A stretch of 64,000 bases of DNA from Leptolyngbya sp. Cla-17 (lineage in GTDB: Bacteria; Cyanobacteriota; Cyanobacteriia; Leptolyngbyales; Leptolyngbyaceae), in contig NZ_JAEVYN010000002.1 in NCBI RefSeq assembly GCF_016807185.1, positions 2,455,367-2,519,366 on the forward strand. The letters are read 5' to 3'. Positions 53,499 through 62,918 of the stretch are shown here, in pieces; position 1 is the first letter of the stretch; each line of letters opens with the position of its first letter. The position numbers and the translations under genes were made by a program. A model generated the notes under the pieces. The model worked only from the letters and a program-made list of their open reading frames with translations, did not search any database and was not told the origin of the DNA.

Positions 53499-54436
53499 GA
53501 GCAAGATTCAAAAATTCATTACTCTGCGATTCGTCGCAAGGATTTCACTCGGAAACGATCGGTTTAATCTACGGATTTCTAGGCGTTCTCACGTTCAGTC
53601 TGACCCTACCCGCGACTCGCGTTGCGGTACTTGAGCTAGATCCAACGATCGTGGGGTTGGGGCGCGCGATCGTAGCAGCCATGCTGGCGGCGGTGCTGTT
53701 AAAGGTGACTCGGCAACCACGACCCTCCCAGCGCCAGATTCCTGGTCTGATGGTCATTGCTGCTGGCGTGATTGTTGGGTTTCCGCTGCTTTCTGCCTGG
53801 GCGATGCGATCGCTCCCAGCCGTTCACGGGGCAATCATTCTGGGAATTTTGCCCTTAGCAACTGCATTGGCAGGAGCATTACGAACGGGCGATCGTCCTT
53901 CTCGCACCTTTTGGTTGTGCAGTAGCCTGGGTAGCGCGATCGTCGTTGCCTTTGCTCTGTTTACGGGAGGCGGACACCTCCAGATAGCGGATCTGGCTCT
54001 GCTGGGTGCAGTGGCATCTGCCGCAGTTGGGTATGCCGAAGGCGGACGGTTATCGCGAGAGTTGGGCAGTTGGCAGGTGATTTGTTGGGCGTTAGTCCTA
54101 TCCGCTCCTTTTCTGGCTGTACCCGTCGCGATTACCATCGTTCATCATGGACTGCACGCTTCCTTCCAATCTTGGTTAGGCTTTGGCTATGTCAGTGTAT
54201 TCAGTATGTTTCTCGGCTTTTTTGCCTGGTATCACGGACTGGCGATCGGGGGAGTCGCACGAGTTAGTCAAGTTCAACTCTTGCAACCCTTTTTAACGCT
54301 CTTTGCTTCAGCATTACTGTTGCATGAACCAATCACACCATTAACCATTGGGACAGCACTGATTGTGGTGATTGTGGTGGTTCTAGGCAGAAAGGCACCG
54401 ATCTCGAATACCACCAAAAGGCGCGGAAAAGTTTAG
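53495..54436 (+). CDS. EamA/DMT-family transporter
   Basis: The 313-residue protein has about ten membrane helices in two related halves (FLGVLTFSLTLPATRVAVLE, GAIILGILPLATALAG, and SQVQLLQPFLTLFASALLLH), the pattern of drug/metabolite transporters of the EamA type. ATG 53495 overlaps the stop of the PNPOx-like gene (ATGA). A longer in-frame opening to 53369 is discarded because it overlaps real coding. It probably exports a metabolite or amino-acid derivative linked to the operon. Confidence 0.92.
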   Translation: MRARFKNSLLCDSSQGFHSETIGLIYGFLGVLTFSLTLPATRVAVLELDPTIVGLGRAIVAAMLAAVLLKVTRQPRPSQRQIPGLMVIAAGVIVGFPLLSAWAMRSLPAVHGAIILGILPLATALAGALRTGDRPSRTFWLCSSLGSAIVVAFALFTGGGHLQIADLALLGAVASAAVGYAEGGRLSRELGSWQVICWALVLSAPFLAVPVAITIVHHGLHASFQSWLGFGYVSVFSMFLGFFAWYHGLAIGGVARVSQVQLLQPFLTLFASALLLHEPITPLTIGTALIVVIVVVLGRKAPISNTTKRRGKV

Positions 54437-54445
54437 TCAAGGGCG

Positions 54446-55021
54446 GGTCGAGTAGAGAGGGTTCCTCCAATGTTTAGGCTTGCTTTGTATTCCCCGTTGC
54501 TCTCCCCTTTCGGAATACGAGAGTGTCACACGATTTAGCCTTGCATCGTTGGAAACCTCCCCCTCACAGAAGCCTGCCTGCGGTTTTCCCGCACAAGCCT
54601 CTTCATTGAGCCATTCACCTGCTCTAATAAAGCGACACTAAGCGACCAGGTCTGGGGAGAGGATGCCACGCTAGATAGCGTAGAAAGCTCTCCCAGCGAA
54701 AGCTACGTCGTTGACTCCGTCGATTCAGCCATTTGAAGACCAGCTTGTGAACTGCGTCTTCAAAGTGGTAGAGCGCATGACCGTTGTCGGTGACCCCAAA
54801 GTAGTTGAAGTGTCCGCGCAGCTTTTGCCCGATTGCTTGCCATAGCTGAGGCAGCTTATGAGCATTGCGTTTTTGCTGCAACCATTGATTGAGGGTGACT
54901 AACGCACGGCGAAATCGTTTCTTTGAAGTCTTGCGCTTTAATCGGGCTTTTCCGTTGCGACTCTTGCCCCAGTAATGGGTGAACCCCAGAAAATCAAAGC
55001 TGGGGAATTTTCTCCGGTAAT
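54446..55021 (-). mobile_element. 3' part of a second group II intron with maturase C-terminus
   Basis: On the minus strand a frame without a start reads FDFLGFTHYWGKSR, then WLQQKRNAHKLPQLWQAIGQ, YFGVTDNGHALYHFEDAV and FKWLNRRSQRRSF, the end of a group II intron reverse transcriptase (stop near 54624). Ribozyme 3' sequence follows (GTGCGGGAAAACCGC and an ending ACCCTCTCTACTCGAC). The intron ends just past the EamA gene. Its 5' part is removed by the IS1 element at 55022. Confidence 0.8.
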
Positions 55022-55240
55022 GGACTAGACCTGTGGAATAAATCTAAACATTTAAGCCAAACTCATAGCGGTTGATGAACAATCCAATGACGACATCATG
55101 CAACCAGATGGATTTGGAAAAGCAAATGGTTTTGCGAGCCAACCGTTTAATTCGGGTGCGTAAGGTCAGATGCTTGCGCTCAATCTTCTGAGTATGGCGT
55201 TTACCCACCCTGTGTAGACTTGGATCGAGGTGTCTTTCAT

Positions 55241-56305
55241 CTAAGTACAGGACAAAAGTTGTAGGGATTGCACAAAGTCGGACTCATTGGACAAGGATGG
55301 ATTGAGTACCAAATGGCGCAAATAATCGAACCCTAAGCGAAACAGACTTTTGGCGCGACGACCGTGTTTTTTAATCTTAATGGGCTGCCATTGATGCAAC
55401 CATAACCCGGTTCGCATCGCCCAACATAAAGCTAAAGTCAACAAGGCAAACAATTTACTCAACCGTTCATCATCGGTAAAGTGCGTCGATTCCAGACAGA
55501 ACCCGCGAGTTTTGAAAATACCAAACAGCGTTTCAATTCCCCAGCGCAAGGCATAGTCTTTGACCAAATCTTGCGCCTTGAGGGGAGCAATCACCACGAG
55601 TAACTCCCCATCATCAAGTCGTAGCGCTTCAACGGCAACTGGGTAGCCCCAGACTCGGCAGGTGCCTGTGAGTTGTTGGGATTGACCGGGTTGCAGATGG
55701 GCAAAGACGACTCGCGCCGCCAGCACCCTGCCATCATGCTCAATCTGGTCACTGCTGCGAATCCGTAAGCGAAAGGCGAGGGTAGGTTCGAGTAGAAGAT
55801 AGCGCACCCAGGCTTGCCCAATGAACTCGCGGTCGGCACACAAGTAGTTCACTCTAGCGGTGGGGAACCGTTTGGCAAAGGTCTCCATTAACCGCATCCG
55901 CTCGTCACTGTTGGAATTCCCCCGCTTGTCCAACAGCCACCACAGTACCGGGAAGGCAACTCCTTCATGAACTATGCCCAAAGTCAAAATGTTGTACCAC
56001 TGAGTGCCAAATTTCCAGGTGGTGCGATCCAGGCTCAACACCCAGTCCTCCGGAATCTGCATCCAACTCACCACGACGCTAGCCAGTTGAGCTTCGTCGA
56101 GCGCAAACCCTCGGAAAAATCGCTGCAATCGCTTGTAGCTCGATTCGGGCAATGCCCTACCACCAAAGCCTACACACAGTTCGCTCAAGTTCACTGTCTT
56201 GACTTTCAGCAAGGCTAACAAGAACAATGCCAGAAATGAAATCCTCGCTCCGTGCCAGTTCAATTGTTCTTGGAGGACTCGCTTTAATTCGCTATATTGG
56301 CTCAT
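55241..56305 (-). CDS. IS4-family DDE transposase
   Basis: The 354-residue frame is intact. DDE residues are in VLSLDRTTWKFG, YLCADREFIGQ and RWGIETLFGIFKTRGF (the Y-x-x-R-W-x-I-E-x-x-F-x-x-x-K signature of the IS4 group). Its stop codon TAG is formed by the last bases of the element's terminal repeat (CTAAG). The clean ends and target duplication suggest recent insertion. Confidence 0.92.
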   Translation of the reverse strand: MSQYSELKRVLQEQLNWHGARISFLALFLLALLKVKTVNLSELCVGFGGRALPESSYKRLQRFFRGFALDEAQLASVVVSWMQIPEDWVLSLDRTTWKFGTQWYNILTLGIVHEGVAFPVLWWLLDKRGNSNSDERMRLMETFAKRFPTARVNYLCADREFIGQAWVRYLLLEPTLAFRLRIRSSDQIEHDGRVLAARVVFAHLQPGQSQQLTGTCRVWGYPVAVEALRLDDGELLVVIAPLKAQDLVKDYALRWGIETLFGIFKTRGFCLESTHFTDDERLSKLFALLTLALCWAMRTGLWLHQWQPIKIKKHGRRAKSLFRLGFDYLRHLVLNPSLSNESDFVQSLQLLSCT

Positions 56306-56382
56306 AGGGTTTCTCCAGAGTGTGGTAATTCTGATGAAACCCTACCCTGCTCATCCTTTCAAGCTTTTTGTCCCGTACTGAG
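55241..56382 (-). mobile_element. IS4-family element (1142 bp)
   Basis: Inverted ends CTAAGTACAGGACAAAA (55241) and TTTTGTCCCGTACTGAG (to 56382) are flanked by the direct repeat GTCTTTCAT (55232-55240 and 56383-56391), a 9-bp target duplication. A decayed relative of one end lies at 36074-36270. Confidence 0.93.
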
Positions 56383-57003
56383 GTCTTTCATAAGCACCCC
56401 AAGCATCGGTGTAGAACTGCATAATCCCAAAGGGTTCTAACAACGCTTTGAGTGCCAAGAAAGCACTGTCTTGATGATGAGACAACACATACGCCAACAC
56501 TTCACCCGTCTGATGGTCAATGGCGTGCCACAACCACCGTTGCTGTTTCTTTGAACCGACGTAACTCCACATTTCGTCAGCTTCAGCCTCCAGATCTTCC
56601 CACTGGCACAGTTTCACTATCGTTTGAGTCGGTTCAAGTTCTGCCAAACGAGCTTCATTGATTGCTTTGAGGTGACGGTCTTTTTTTTAGCGTTTCAATC
56701 ACCGTTGTGCGGCTAATCTTGAGAACACGGGCGGTATCTCGAATCCCACTCCCGTTGACTGCCATATCTGCAATTTGCCGTTTCACTTCTGGGAGGTATC
56801 CACGATACCGATAGTCGCGAATAAAAGTAGAGCGAGAACATTGGGAATTGCGACATTTGTAGCGTTGCTTGCCTTCACCTGATTGACCATGCTTGACGAC
56901 ATCGTTACTTCCGCAGGTTGGGCAAAGAATCGGTTCAAGCACCATATTCAAGTCTCCAGACAACTACCCTTTTGATTGTTACCTGTTTCTACAGGTCTAG
57001 TCC

Positions 57004-57530
57004 ACTACCCAGTAGAACACCCATCTCATCGAGAAACACTAAATCTTTGAGTTCTATACTCGTCACCTGTGCCCAGTACTCCTGTCTCAGGAGTTGGACT
57101 CGTTCGCTGGTGGCTTGGCTGGAGCGGAGCGTTTTTTTTTGCGCGGTAAATTGAGTCTCTGAAAGGTTCGGCACATAGTACTTTGGCTAACCCATAGCCC
57201 AGTCTCATCAAAGAGTAGCTCACAATATTCCGCTAAGGTCGCATCGCGCTGGTTCTCGAAGATCGCCACTAACTGGTCTTTGTGCTCCATCACAGGACTC
57301 ACCGAACCACCCTGCTTATGGGGAACGACGTGACCTTCTGTGCGCTTCTGAATCATCCATCTCTCGACGCAACTCTTGCTGACAGCAAAGCGGGCAGCAA
57401 CTTTTCGGATCGAGCTATCACCCTTCTCCATAGCACTTACAATCTTCTCTCGAAAGTCTATGGAATACGGCTTCATTTTTGACCCAACGTTGTAATCCTT
57501 CATTGTCCTCTATCTGACTGCAATCCGCTG
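57004..57530 (-). mobile_element. IS630-family element, copy C, truncated by IS1
   Basis: The right end ACTGCAATCCGCTG (to 57530, flanked by TA) and the first transposase frame (57503-57087, identical to copy B) are present. The DDE frame is cut after DEMGVLLG near 57009 by IS1. The 3' half and left end are missing. Confidence 0.88.
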
Positions 57531-57532
57531 TA

Positions 57533-57669
57533 AGTGGACTTAGAGAAGCGAATGGTTTTGCGAGTGAGTCGCTTGATCTTTGTGCGTAAGGTGAGATGCT
57601 TGAATCTGCTACGAACACTAGCTTGTAAATCAGGGTAGGTAAGACTCGTTGTTTGGAGACTAGACTGCT
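57533..57669. other. IS1 fragment upstream of the PAP/fibrillin gene
   Basis: On the minus strand KHLTLRTKIKRLTRKTIRFS is readable (57539-57603), another IS1 InsB piece, different from the copy at 55022. IS630 copy C is inserted into it at a TA. Element debris therefore reaches to within about 70 bases of the next gene start and may have changed its promoter. Confidence 0.65.
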
Positions 57670-58467
57670 ATGGGTTCTATTTTGTTAGCCACGCCATTTG
57701 ATCCCGCTGCCTTAGAAGAGGCTGAGACCACTACCTTAAAATCCAGCCTACTGAAACACGTAGAGGGGCGAGATGCAGATCTGATGGCGAAAAAAGTCCG
57801 CTTTGCGAACGAGACTCTAATGCCACTCTTCAACGAACTCGAAAAACGTAATCCTACCCCAGATTTAAAGCAACAGATCCCACTATTGAAAGGGATCTGG
57901 TTTCCCGCTTGGTCTACAAACCCGTTTCAAGACATCATACCGGGACGAGTGCGCCATGAATCCTATCAAATCTTTGATGACAATGGCTATTATGCCAATT
58001 TAGCCCGTTACAAACCTGGACAAAAAGCCCCGATCCTTAGCTGGCTCTCTCGCTGGTTACTCAGTTACGATTTAATGATCATGCAGAGCTATGCCGTCCA
58101 AGTTCAAGCCCCTGCTGAACCTGATCACCCATCAACACCTCAGCAAACGGGTCAAGCATACTGGCACATTCAAAATGTCTGCATCCAACAGGTTCTGCGC
58201 TTCGGCTCCCGCACCTTCAATAGTGAAGCCGCTCAAATTTGGTTTAATCAAGCCGTGTCCAATTATCAAAAGGATATTGAAGCTCAACAGCAAGTTTCCA
58301 TTCCCGCTCAAGGGTTCAATCGGGTCACCGCTAAGCAATACCAACAAATCTCCAAAGCTAGCCCCCGACTGGATAACCTTTACATTGACCAGGACTTTCG
58401 CCTGGTCAAAACCCAACGTGAAAAATCCCAACGCCCTTCATACACTGTAGCGATACGCTTAACCTAA
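57670..58467 (+). CDS. PAP/fibrillin-family protein
   Basis: Plastid-lipid-associated (fibrillin) proteins are lipid-binding lipocalin-like proteins of thylakoids and plastoglobules in cyanobacteria and chloroplasts. The 265-residue protein has the landmark LLKGIWFPAWSTNPFQDIIP, then YQIFDDNGYYANLARY and the end LDNLYIDQDFRLVKTQREKS. A helical N-terminal part precedes the domain. It is expected to bind lipids or quinones at the thylakoid. Its upstream region consists of IS debris. Confidence 0.78.
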   Translation: MGSILLATPFDPAALEEAETTTLKSSLLKHVEGRDADLMAKKVRFANETLMPLFNELEKRNPTPDLKQQIPLLKGIWFPAWSTNPFQDIIPGRVRHESYQIFDDNGYYANLARYKPGQKAPILSWLSRWLLSYDLMIMQSYAVQVQAPAEPDHPSTPQQTGQAYWHIQNVCIQQVLRFGSRTFNSEAAQIWFNQAVSNYQKDIEAQQQVSIPAQGFNRVTAKQYQQISKASPRLDNLYIDQDFRLVKTQREKSQRPSYTVAIRLT

Positions 58468-58779
58468 GCTTCAGGGAGAAGACCCACCCCTCTACTCAAA
58501 CTTAGATAGATAGAGGATGTCAGTCCAAATCCCAGAAAATTCCGTCAGCCCAAATCCATTCCTCCTAGGATCTCATTCGGGTTGATAACCGGATAGGCTT
58601 AGCAGCAGTAAATCAATGAAATCGATGCTGGCAGGAAGTTTCAACCATGCATATCCGGCCTTACCTTTAGGGCACTCCCCAAAGCCGCGTAGCAAAAATC
58701 TAGAATGTGTTGACTGTTTGTAACGTTTTCGTTATATTTATTTACATAAAGTTACAAGCACAAATGAGGAAAGCGCAGG
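58468..58779. other. Intergenic stretch, promoter of the Ssl1498-like gene
   Basis: No gene seen. The last 60 bases before the small gene are AT-rich (TTGTAACGTTTTCGTTATATTTA) and contain AATGAGGAAAGCG, with GAGGA as ribosome-binding site. Confidence 0.45.
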
Positions 58780-58947
58780 ATGTACACCGTTGATGAAACT
58801 GGACTCATGAACAACTACGCTGTTGAGCCTGCTATCTATCCCGCTGAGTATCCTTCCATAGAGCAGCAGCAGCAATATGTTCTTCAAGCTGCTTTTGCTG
58901 CTTTGTTTGTAACGCTGACTGTCCTCACCGCAATTGCAGTTAGCTAA
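58780..58947 (+). CDS. Ssl1498-family light-harvesting-like small membrane protein
   Basis: This 55-residue gene is short. MYTVDETGLMNNYAVEPAIY, then PAEYPSIEQQQQYVLQ, precedes a single membrane helix (AAFAALFVTLTVLTAIAVS). N-terminus, proline-rich middle and C-terminal helix match the cyanobacterial Ssl1498 family, thought to sit in thylakoids and to relate to chlorophyll-binding Hlip-like proteins. A GAGGA site precedes the ATG and a strong terminator follows. The family is specific to photosynthetic organisms, which supports the cyanobacterial source. Confidence 0.88.
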   Translation: MYTVDETGLMNNYAVEPAIYPAEYPSIEQQQQYVLQAAFAALFVTLTVLTAIAVS

Positions 58948-58968
58948 ACCACTTAGAGTTTTCTTTGG

Positions 58969-58997
58969 AAACACCCAGGCGTTACACCTGGGTGTTT
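58969..58997 (+). terminator. Rho-independent terminator
   Basis: AAACACCCAGG (58969-58979) and CCTGGGTGTTT (58987-58997) form an 11-bp stem with a 7-base loop ending in T bases, 21 bases after the Ssl1498-like gene. Confidence 0.88.
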
Positions 58998-59259
58998 CAT
59001 TGTTTGTCGCTATGCTCGTTGGAAAATCTTGGAGAGTCCTAAGAGGCAAGGCCTCTCGTGCCCATTGCGCGATCGCACCTTAAATCCGTGAAATTTTATA
59101 GATTTAAGGTGCTGGTTTTTTAATTTGAATACTAAAGACAGCTATACTACATTGCTCAAATTTACTCTCTGGCTTAGTTTCAATCTCCATCAACTGCGCT
59201 CAATAGCAGCGAATCGCAGTCATTGATCGCGGTACGCGACAAGAGGTTTAATCATCAGT

Positions 59260-60228
59260 ATGAAAGCCATCAAGTCATTCATCAAAATTCCGCTGTATGG
59301 ACTGCTCATTCTCACTAGCGTCTTGTCGCTCGGCATTCCGTTTTGGTGGAGTTATCCGCTAGAGTTACTGAGCCATTTTCGCGTCTATTACCTTCTCCTG
59401 TCGGGTGGGCTGGCGATCGCCTTTTTCTTAGCTCACCTTCATCAACAACGGGTTAGGCTAGCGCTCTTAATTTCTCTGGCATTGGTCGTTTTTAACGGAA
59501 CTTGGATCATTCCCTGGTATTTGCCTCACCCTCAGCCAGCTGCAGGAGATTTAGTGCGGGTGTTGGCGTTTAATATCAATGTTGCCAATGACCAGTGGGA
59601 TGCGATCGCCACCGCCGTGCGATCGGTTAATCCAGATATCGCTGTCTTGATGGAAACCAGCCCCGAAGCAACGGCAGAGCTATCCCAACGATTGGGCAAT
59701 GTCCTTCCCTCGGTTTATCGCACATCGGGTGGCGGGTTGACTATTTTGAGCCGATTCAATCTCATCTCGCCTGAAAGCAAACAATTGAATGGGGGCACGA
59801 TTTTATCAACCTCACTACAAATCAATCAAAAAGTGGTGAAGGTGGTTGCCGCCCACCCGATCGTTCCAGTGAAGCCAAATCTATTTCACCGACGCAATAC
59901 GCTTTTAGCCGAAATCACAACCGATCTTCAGCAACAGTCCCAGAAATCGCTCATTTTTCTAGGCGATCTCAACCTGACCCCCTGGTCGCCCTATTACAAT
60001 CGGTTCGTCCGTCGTACCAAACTTCACAATACTCGCTTAGGGTTTGGCATAGAACCTTCTTGGATTGAAGCGGCGACACATGTGCGTTATCCACGATGGG
60101 TAACGGCTCTGGTTAAATTGTCGATCGACCATATTTTTGTCAGTTCAGATATCCAGGTTGTGAGTTGCACAACCAGTAAAGCTGCCAATTCGGATCATCG
60201 AATGCTGTGGAGTGATCTGACGTTATAG
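59260..60228 (+). CDS. Endonuclease/exonuclease/phosphatase-family membrane protein
   Basis: Three hydrophobic helices in the first 95 residues are followed by an EEP (DNase I-like) domain: VRVLAFNINVAND, DIAVLMETSP (catalytic Glu), HPIVPVKP, LIFLGDLNLTPWS (Asp and Asn) and SIDHIFVSS plus SDHRMLWSDL (His). The 322-residue protein probably has its catalytic domain outside the cytoplasm. EEP enzymes cleave phosphodiesters in nucleic acids or lipids; the substrate here is unknown. Confidence 0.9.
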   Translation: MKAIKSFIKIPLYGLLILTSVLSLGIPFWWSYPLELLSHFRVYYLLLSGGLAIAFFLAHLHQQRVRLALLISLALVVFNGTWIIPWYLPHPQPAAGDLVRVLAFNINVANDQWDAIATAVRSVNPDIAVLMETSPEATAELSQRLGNVLPSVYRTSGGGLTILSRFNLISPESKQLNGGTILSTSLQINQKVVKVVAAHPIVPVKPNLFHRRNTLLAEITTDLQQQSQKSLIFLGDLNLTPWSPYYNRFVRRTKLHNTRLGFGIEPSWIEAATHVRYPRWVTALVKLSIDHIFVSSDIQVVSCTTSKAANSDHRMLWSDLTL

Positions 60229-60306
60229 GATGGTTGGAAAGGATACAAATGTACCTCCTTCCATTGAGTGACAAATCTTTTCCCTTTAAATCCCTTCTCC
60301 CACAAA

Positions 60307-60385
60307 GCAAGCGGACGGTGTATCACTTCGCTCCACTCGCACGCTTCGCAAATCGATTCCGCTCAACAGCACCCTTCGGACGCTG
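60307..60385. repeat. Dispersed palindromic repeat, copy 2
   Basis: GCAAGCGGACGGTG, TTCGCTCCACTCGCACGC, CGATTCCGCTCAACAGC and CTTCGGACGCTG are the same ordered blocks as in 5986-6064, about 75 percent alike by eye. It sits between two convergent genes and has no coding role. Confidence 0.6.
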
Positions 60386-60429
60386 TATTCTCCGGACGCA
60401 GCTTGCTGTGGGGAAGTGACCCGAAGGAA

Positions 60430-61059
60430 TTAAAGAATTTTTTGCCCCATCGCGTCAAATGCCTTAACCATGGCTGCTGCCGCTTTACTCGTTGGGTAAT
60501 CTTCGGCAAACAGCGACCAAACCATCGAGTCTCGTTTGCATCCCTCATGATCTTCTTCGCGCTGCCGCAAGGTTGCTTCATGAGTAAAGCCCAATTTGCG
60601 TGGAACCGCTGCGCTTGCGAGGTTGGTTGGAGCGCAGTGAATTTCTACTCGTGTCACCTGGTTCACCTCAAAGGCAACTTTAGTCAAAGCCGCTGCCGCC
60701 TCAGTTGCTAACCCGTGATTGATGTGATGGGCATCAACCCAGTACCCAATCTCTAGCGCATCGTCGTAGCTGTCAGTATGCAGCCCGATCGCTCCCAGCA
60801 CTTGCGTTTCGTCAAGATTAAAGATGCCATAGTTAAAGTTCTGTCCTAAGTCGAACTCGCCACGAGATTGCCTGAGCCAGGCCACTCGCTGCTGCAAATC
60901 TTTGGGTTCCTCCCGCGCCCACGGTAGCCAGACTTTAAGATGCTCTAAACTTTGGGCGATCGCGGTTGATAACAACGGTGCATCTGCTGGATTCCAACAG
61001 CGGATAACCAGTCGTCCAGTATGAATTCGATAGGCTGGACTGAGATGTTCTACTGGCAT
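60430..61059 (-). CDS. RimJ/RimL-type GNAT acetyltransferase
   Basis: The 209-residue protein has the RimJ/L pattern: HTGRLVIRCWNPADAPLL, LGAIGLHTDS, LEIGYWVDAHHINHGLATEA (acetyl-CoA motif) and NLASAAVPRKLGFTHEATLR. Members acetylate N-termini of ribosomal proteins, other amines or antibiotics. ATG 61059 gives the full family start. No operon partner is adjacent; it converges with the EEP gene. Confidence 0.92.
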   Translation of the reverse strand: MPVEHLSPAYRIHTGRLVIRCWNPADAPLLSTAIAQSLEHLKVWLPWAREEPKDLQQRVAWLRQSRGEFDLGQNFNYGIFNLDETQVLGAIGLHTDSYDDALEIGYWVDAHHINHGLATEAAAALTKVAFEVNQVTRVEIHCAPTNLASAAVPRKLGFTHEATLRQREEDHEGCKRDSMVWSLFAEDYPTSKAAAAMVKAFDAMGQKIL

Positions 61060-61500
61060 AGTAGTTGGAACTCCTGCTGCTGAACCTGGTAAGGGTCTCT
61101 ACAGCACCCCCCGTTCCCAATCCAGACGCTGATGCAAATCACTTCAGCAGCCTACTACAGCCTGATTGGACTAAACTGGACTTAAGTAGTACAGAAAATC
61201 CCATGCTACAAGCGTAATCCTGGCCTGTTGACCCACCTACGATGTCGATTCTGTGGATGACTCATTGCTCGTTTCGCAACTATTCAAGCTCTACAAGCCT
61301 ATTAATAAAATTAATGAGTTGCCTGACCGATTAGCAATTTTGGTAAGTATTAATACTTCTCCAGCGCGTATGGCCCTTCCTTACACGAATCGTTGCTATT
61401 CGCCTATAAATGTCGCAATTCTCAATGTTCAAAATAGGTCTATTGATTAGACCTACGTCCTTAACTTTTAGTAACCTAGAGTAATTGGAATTGAGATAAA
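61060..61500. other. Intergenic stretch
   Basis: No gene or strong structure is seen. TAGTCCA-like and GGACTAAACTGGACTTAAG strings near 61165-61185 are AT-rich spacer. A frame at 61253-61450 has no support. Confidence 0.4.
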
Positions 61501-62886
61501 TTAAGCCGCAAGATCAAGATCCATCGGTTGTTGAATTGGAATTTCAATAACAAATTCTGTACCCTGTGTCGGTGCTGAGTGGCAGTGGAGTTTTCCACCA
61601 TGCTTTTCTACTACAATCTCGTAGCTAATCGACAGTCCCAATCCAGTTCCTTGACCCACAGGTTTAGTGGTAAAAAAAGGATCAAACAGCCTATTTTTCA
61701 CATTTTCACTGATTCCCATTCCATTGTCAGCAATGCGGACAGTAATCCATTTATCGCCGACAACCTCAGTGCTTATTTGAATTCTGCTGGGTTGTTTGAC
61801 GCTATCTTCAAACGATCGCTGCTGATTGTATTCCTCCAAAGCATCAATAGCATTGGACAGGATATTCATGAACACCTGGTTGAGTTGTCCTGCGTAACAT
61901 TCAATGGGTGGAAGTTGACCGTATTTTTTAATAATTTCGATCGCAGCGTGTTCCGGTCTAGCCTTCAATCGATGCTGCAAAATCGTCAGCGTACTGTCAA
62001 TGCCCTCATGGATATCCACAGCTTTGGCACCATTTTCATCTATACGGGAGAAGATGCGCATCGAATTGACAATTTCATGAATGCGTTGTGCCCCAATGGT
62101 AATCGAACTGAAAAGCTTTAGTAGATCATCTCGGATGAAATCTAGCTCGATCGCGTCCTGTTCTGCCTGAATCCGAGGGGTTGGATTTGGATACTCAGCT
62201 TCATAAAGATTGAGAAGTCCCATAATATTCTCGATATAGTCTTTGGCATGGGTCAGGTTGCCATAAATAAAATTCACCGGGTTGTTGATTTCATGAGCAA
62301 TCCCAGCCGCCATCTGTCCTAAACCAGACATTTTTTCACACTGAACTAGTTGGATTTGCATTTGTTGCAATTCAGAGTAAGCTTGACCCACTTCCGTAAC
62401 TTTCTGCTCTAGCAGAGCATTTTTCTGTTCCAGGTTCTCAGCTAGGTCAGAAATTTTTAAGTGCAGCTTGATGCGAGCTAATACTTCCTCTTGTTGAAAT
62501 GGTTTTGTGATGTAGTCTACGGCTCCAAGTTGAAATCCTTGGACTTTGTTTGCGGTATCTGAAAGCGCAGTCATGAAGATAACTGGAATATCTTTGGTTT
62601 CTGGATTTGCCTTGAGTTGGCGGCAGGTTTCAAATCCATCAATTTCTGGCATCATCACATCCAGCAGGATCAAATTGGGTCGGGCATATTTAACCCGTTC
62701 CAGAGCAATTCTTCCTGATTTTGCTACCCAGACTTCTAATCCTACTTGGTCAAGTGTGTCTGAGAGGACCCCTAAGTTTGCTGGGTTATCATCAACGATG
62801 AGAACGATTGCATTGTGATCACTAGCTAGATTCATAGTTTTTACTTGAATAGAAGCAGCGGCAGTTTGATTAATAGTTAAATTCAT
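61501..62886 (-). CDS. Response regulator-histidine kinase hybrid
   Basis: An N-terminal receiver domain (IVLIVDDNPANLGVLSDTL; phospho-acceptor Asp in LILLDVMMPEIDG; KPF) is joined by a coiled linker to a histidine kinase: AAGIAHEINNPVNFI (phospho-acceptor His), NILSNAIDALEE (N box), IADNGMGI (G1) and GTGLGLSISYEIV (G2). The 461-residue protein is a soluble hybrid with the receiver first, common in cyanobacteria. Two in-frame ATGs (62886 and 62835) are possible. It follows a larger hybrid kinase on the same strand after 32 bases, so the two are probably one phosphorelay operon. Confidence 0.93.
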   Translation of the reverse strand: MNLTINQTAAASIQVKTMNLASDHNAIVLIVDDNPANLGVLSDTLDQVGLEVWVAKSGRIALERVKYARPNLILLDVMMPEIDGFETCRQLKANPETKDIPVIFMTALSDTANKVQGFQLGAVDYITKPFQQEEVLARIKLHLKISDLAENLEQKNALLEQKVTEVGQAYSELQQMQIQLVQCEKMSGLGQMAAGIAHEINNPVNFIYGNLTHAKDYIENIMGLLNLYEAEYPNPTPRIQAEQDAIELDFIRDDLLKLFSSITIGAQRIHEIVNSMRIFSRIDENGAKAVDIHEGIDSTLTILQHRLKARPEHAAIEIIKKYGQLPPIECYAGQLNQVFMNILSNAIDALEEYNQQRSFEDSVKQPSRIQISTEVVGDKWITVRIADNGMGISENVKNRLFDPFFTTKPVGQGTGLGLSISYEIVVEKHGGKLHCHSAPTQGTEFVIEIPIQQPMDLDLAA

Positions 62887-62918
62887 AGTTTTATACTTGC
62901 AGGTCTAGTGAACGGGAC

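Larger units (their letters stand above)
55044..56945 (-). pseudogene. IS1-family transposase genes (InsA/InsB), split by IS4
   Basis: InsA-like frame 56945-56655 has a zinc-finger start CPTCGSNDVVKHG, CRNSQC and the helix-turn-helix SGIRDTARVLKISRTTVIET. InsB-like frame 56647-56392 has ADEMWSYVGSKKQQRWLWHA and MQFYTDAWGAYE. It is cut by IS4 and resumes at 55231 as HTQKIERKHLTLRTR, LARKTICFSKS and LFINRYEFGLNV, ending at 55044-55046. InsA and InsB would normally be joined by a frameshift at the A-run near 56690. Confidence 0.85.
55022..57003 (-). mobile_element. IS1-family element interrupted by IS4
   Basis: Ends GGACTAGACCTGTGGAA (55022) and TACAGGTCTAGTCC (to 57003) are inverted. Without the 1142-bp IS4 insertion and its 9-bp duplication the element is 831 bp. 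It separates a group II intron fragment on the left from the truncated IS630 copy C on the right. Confidence 0.85.
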
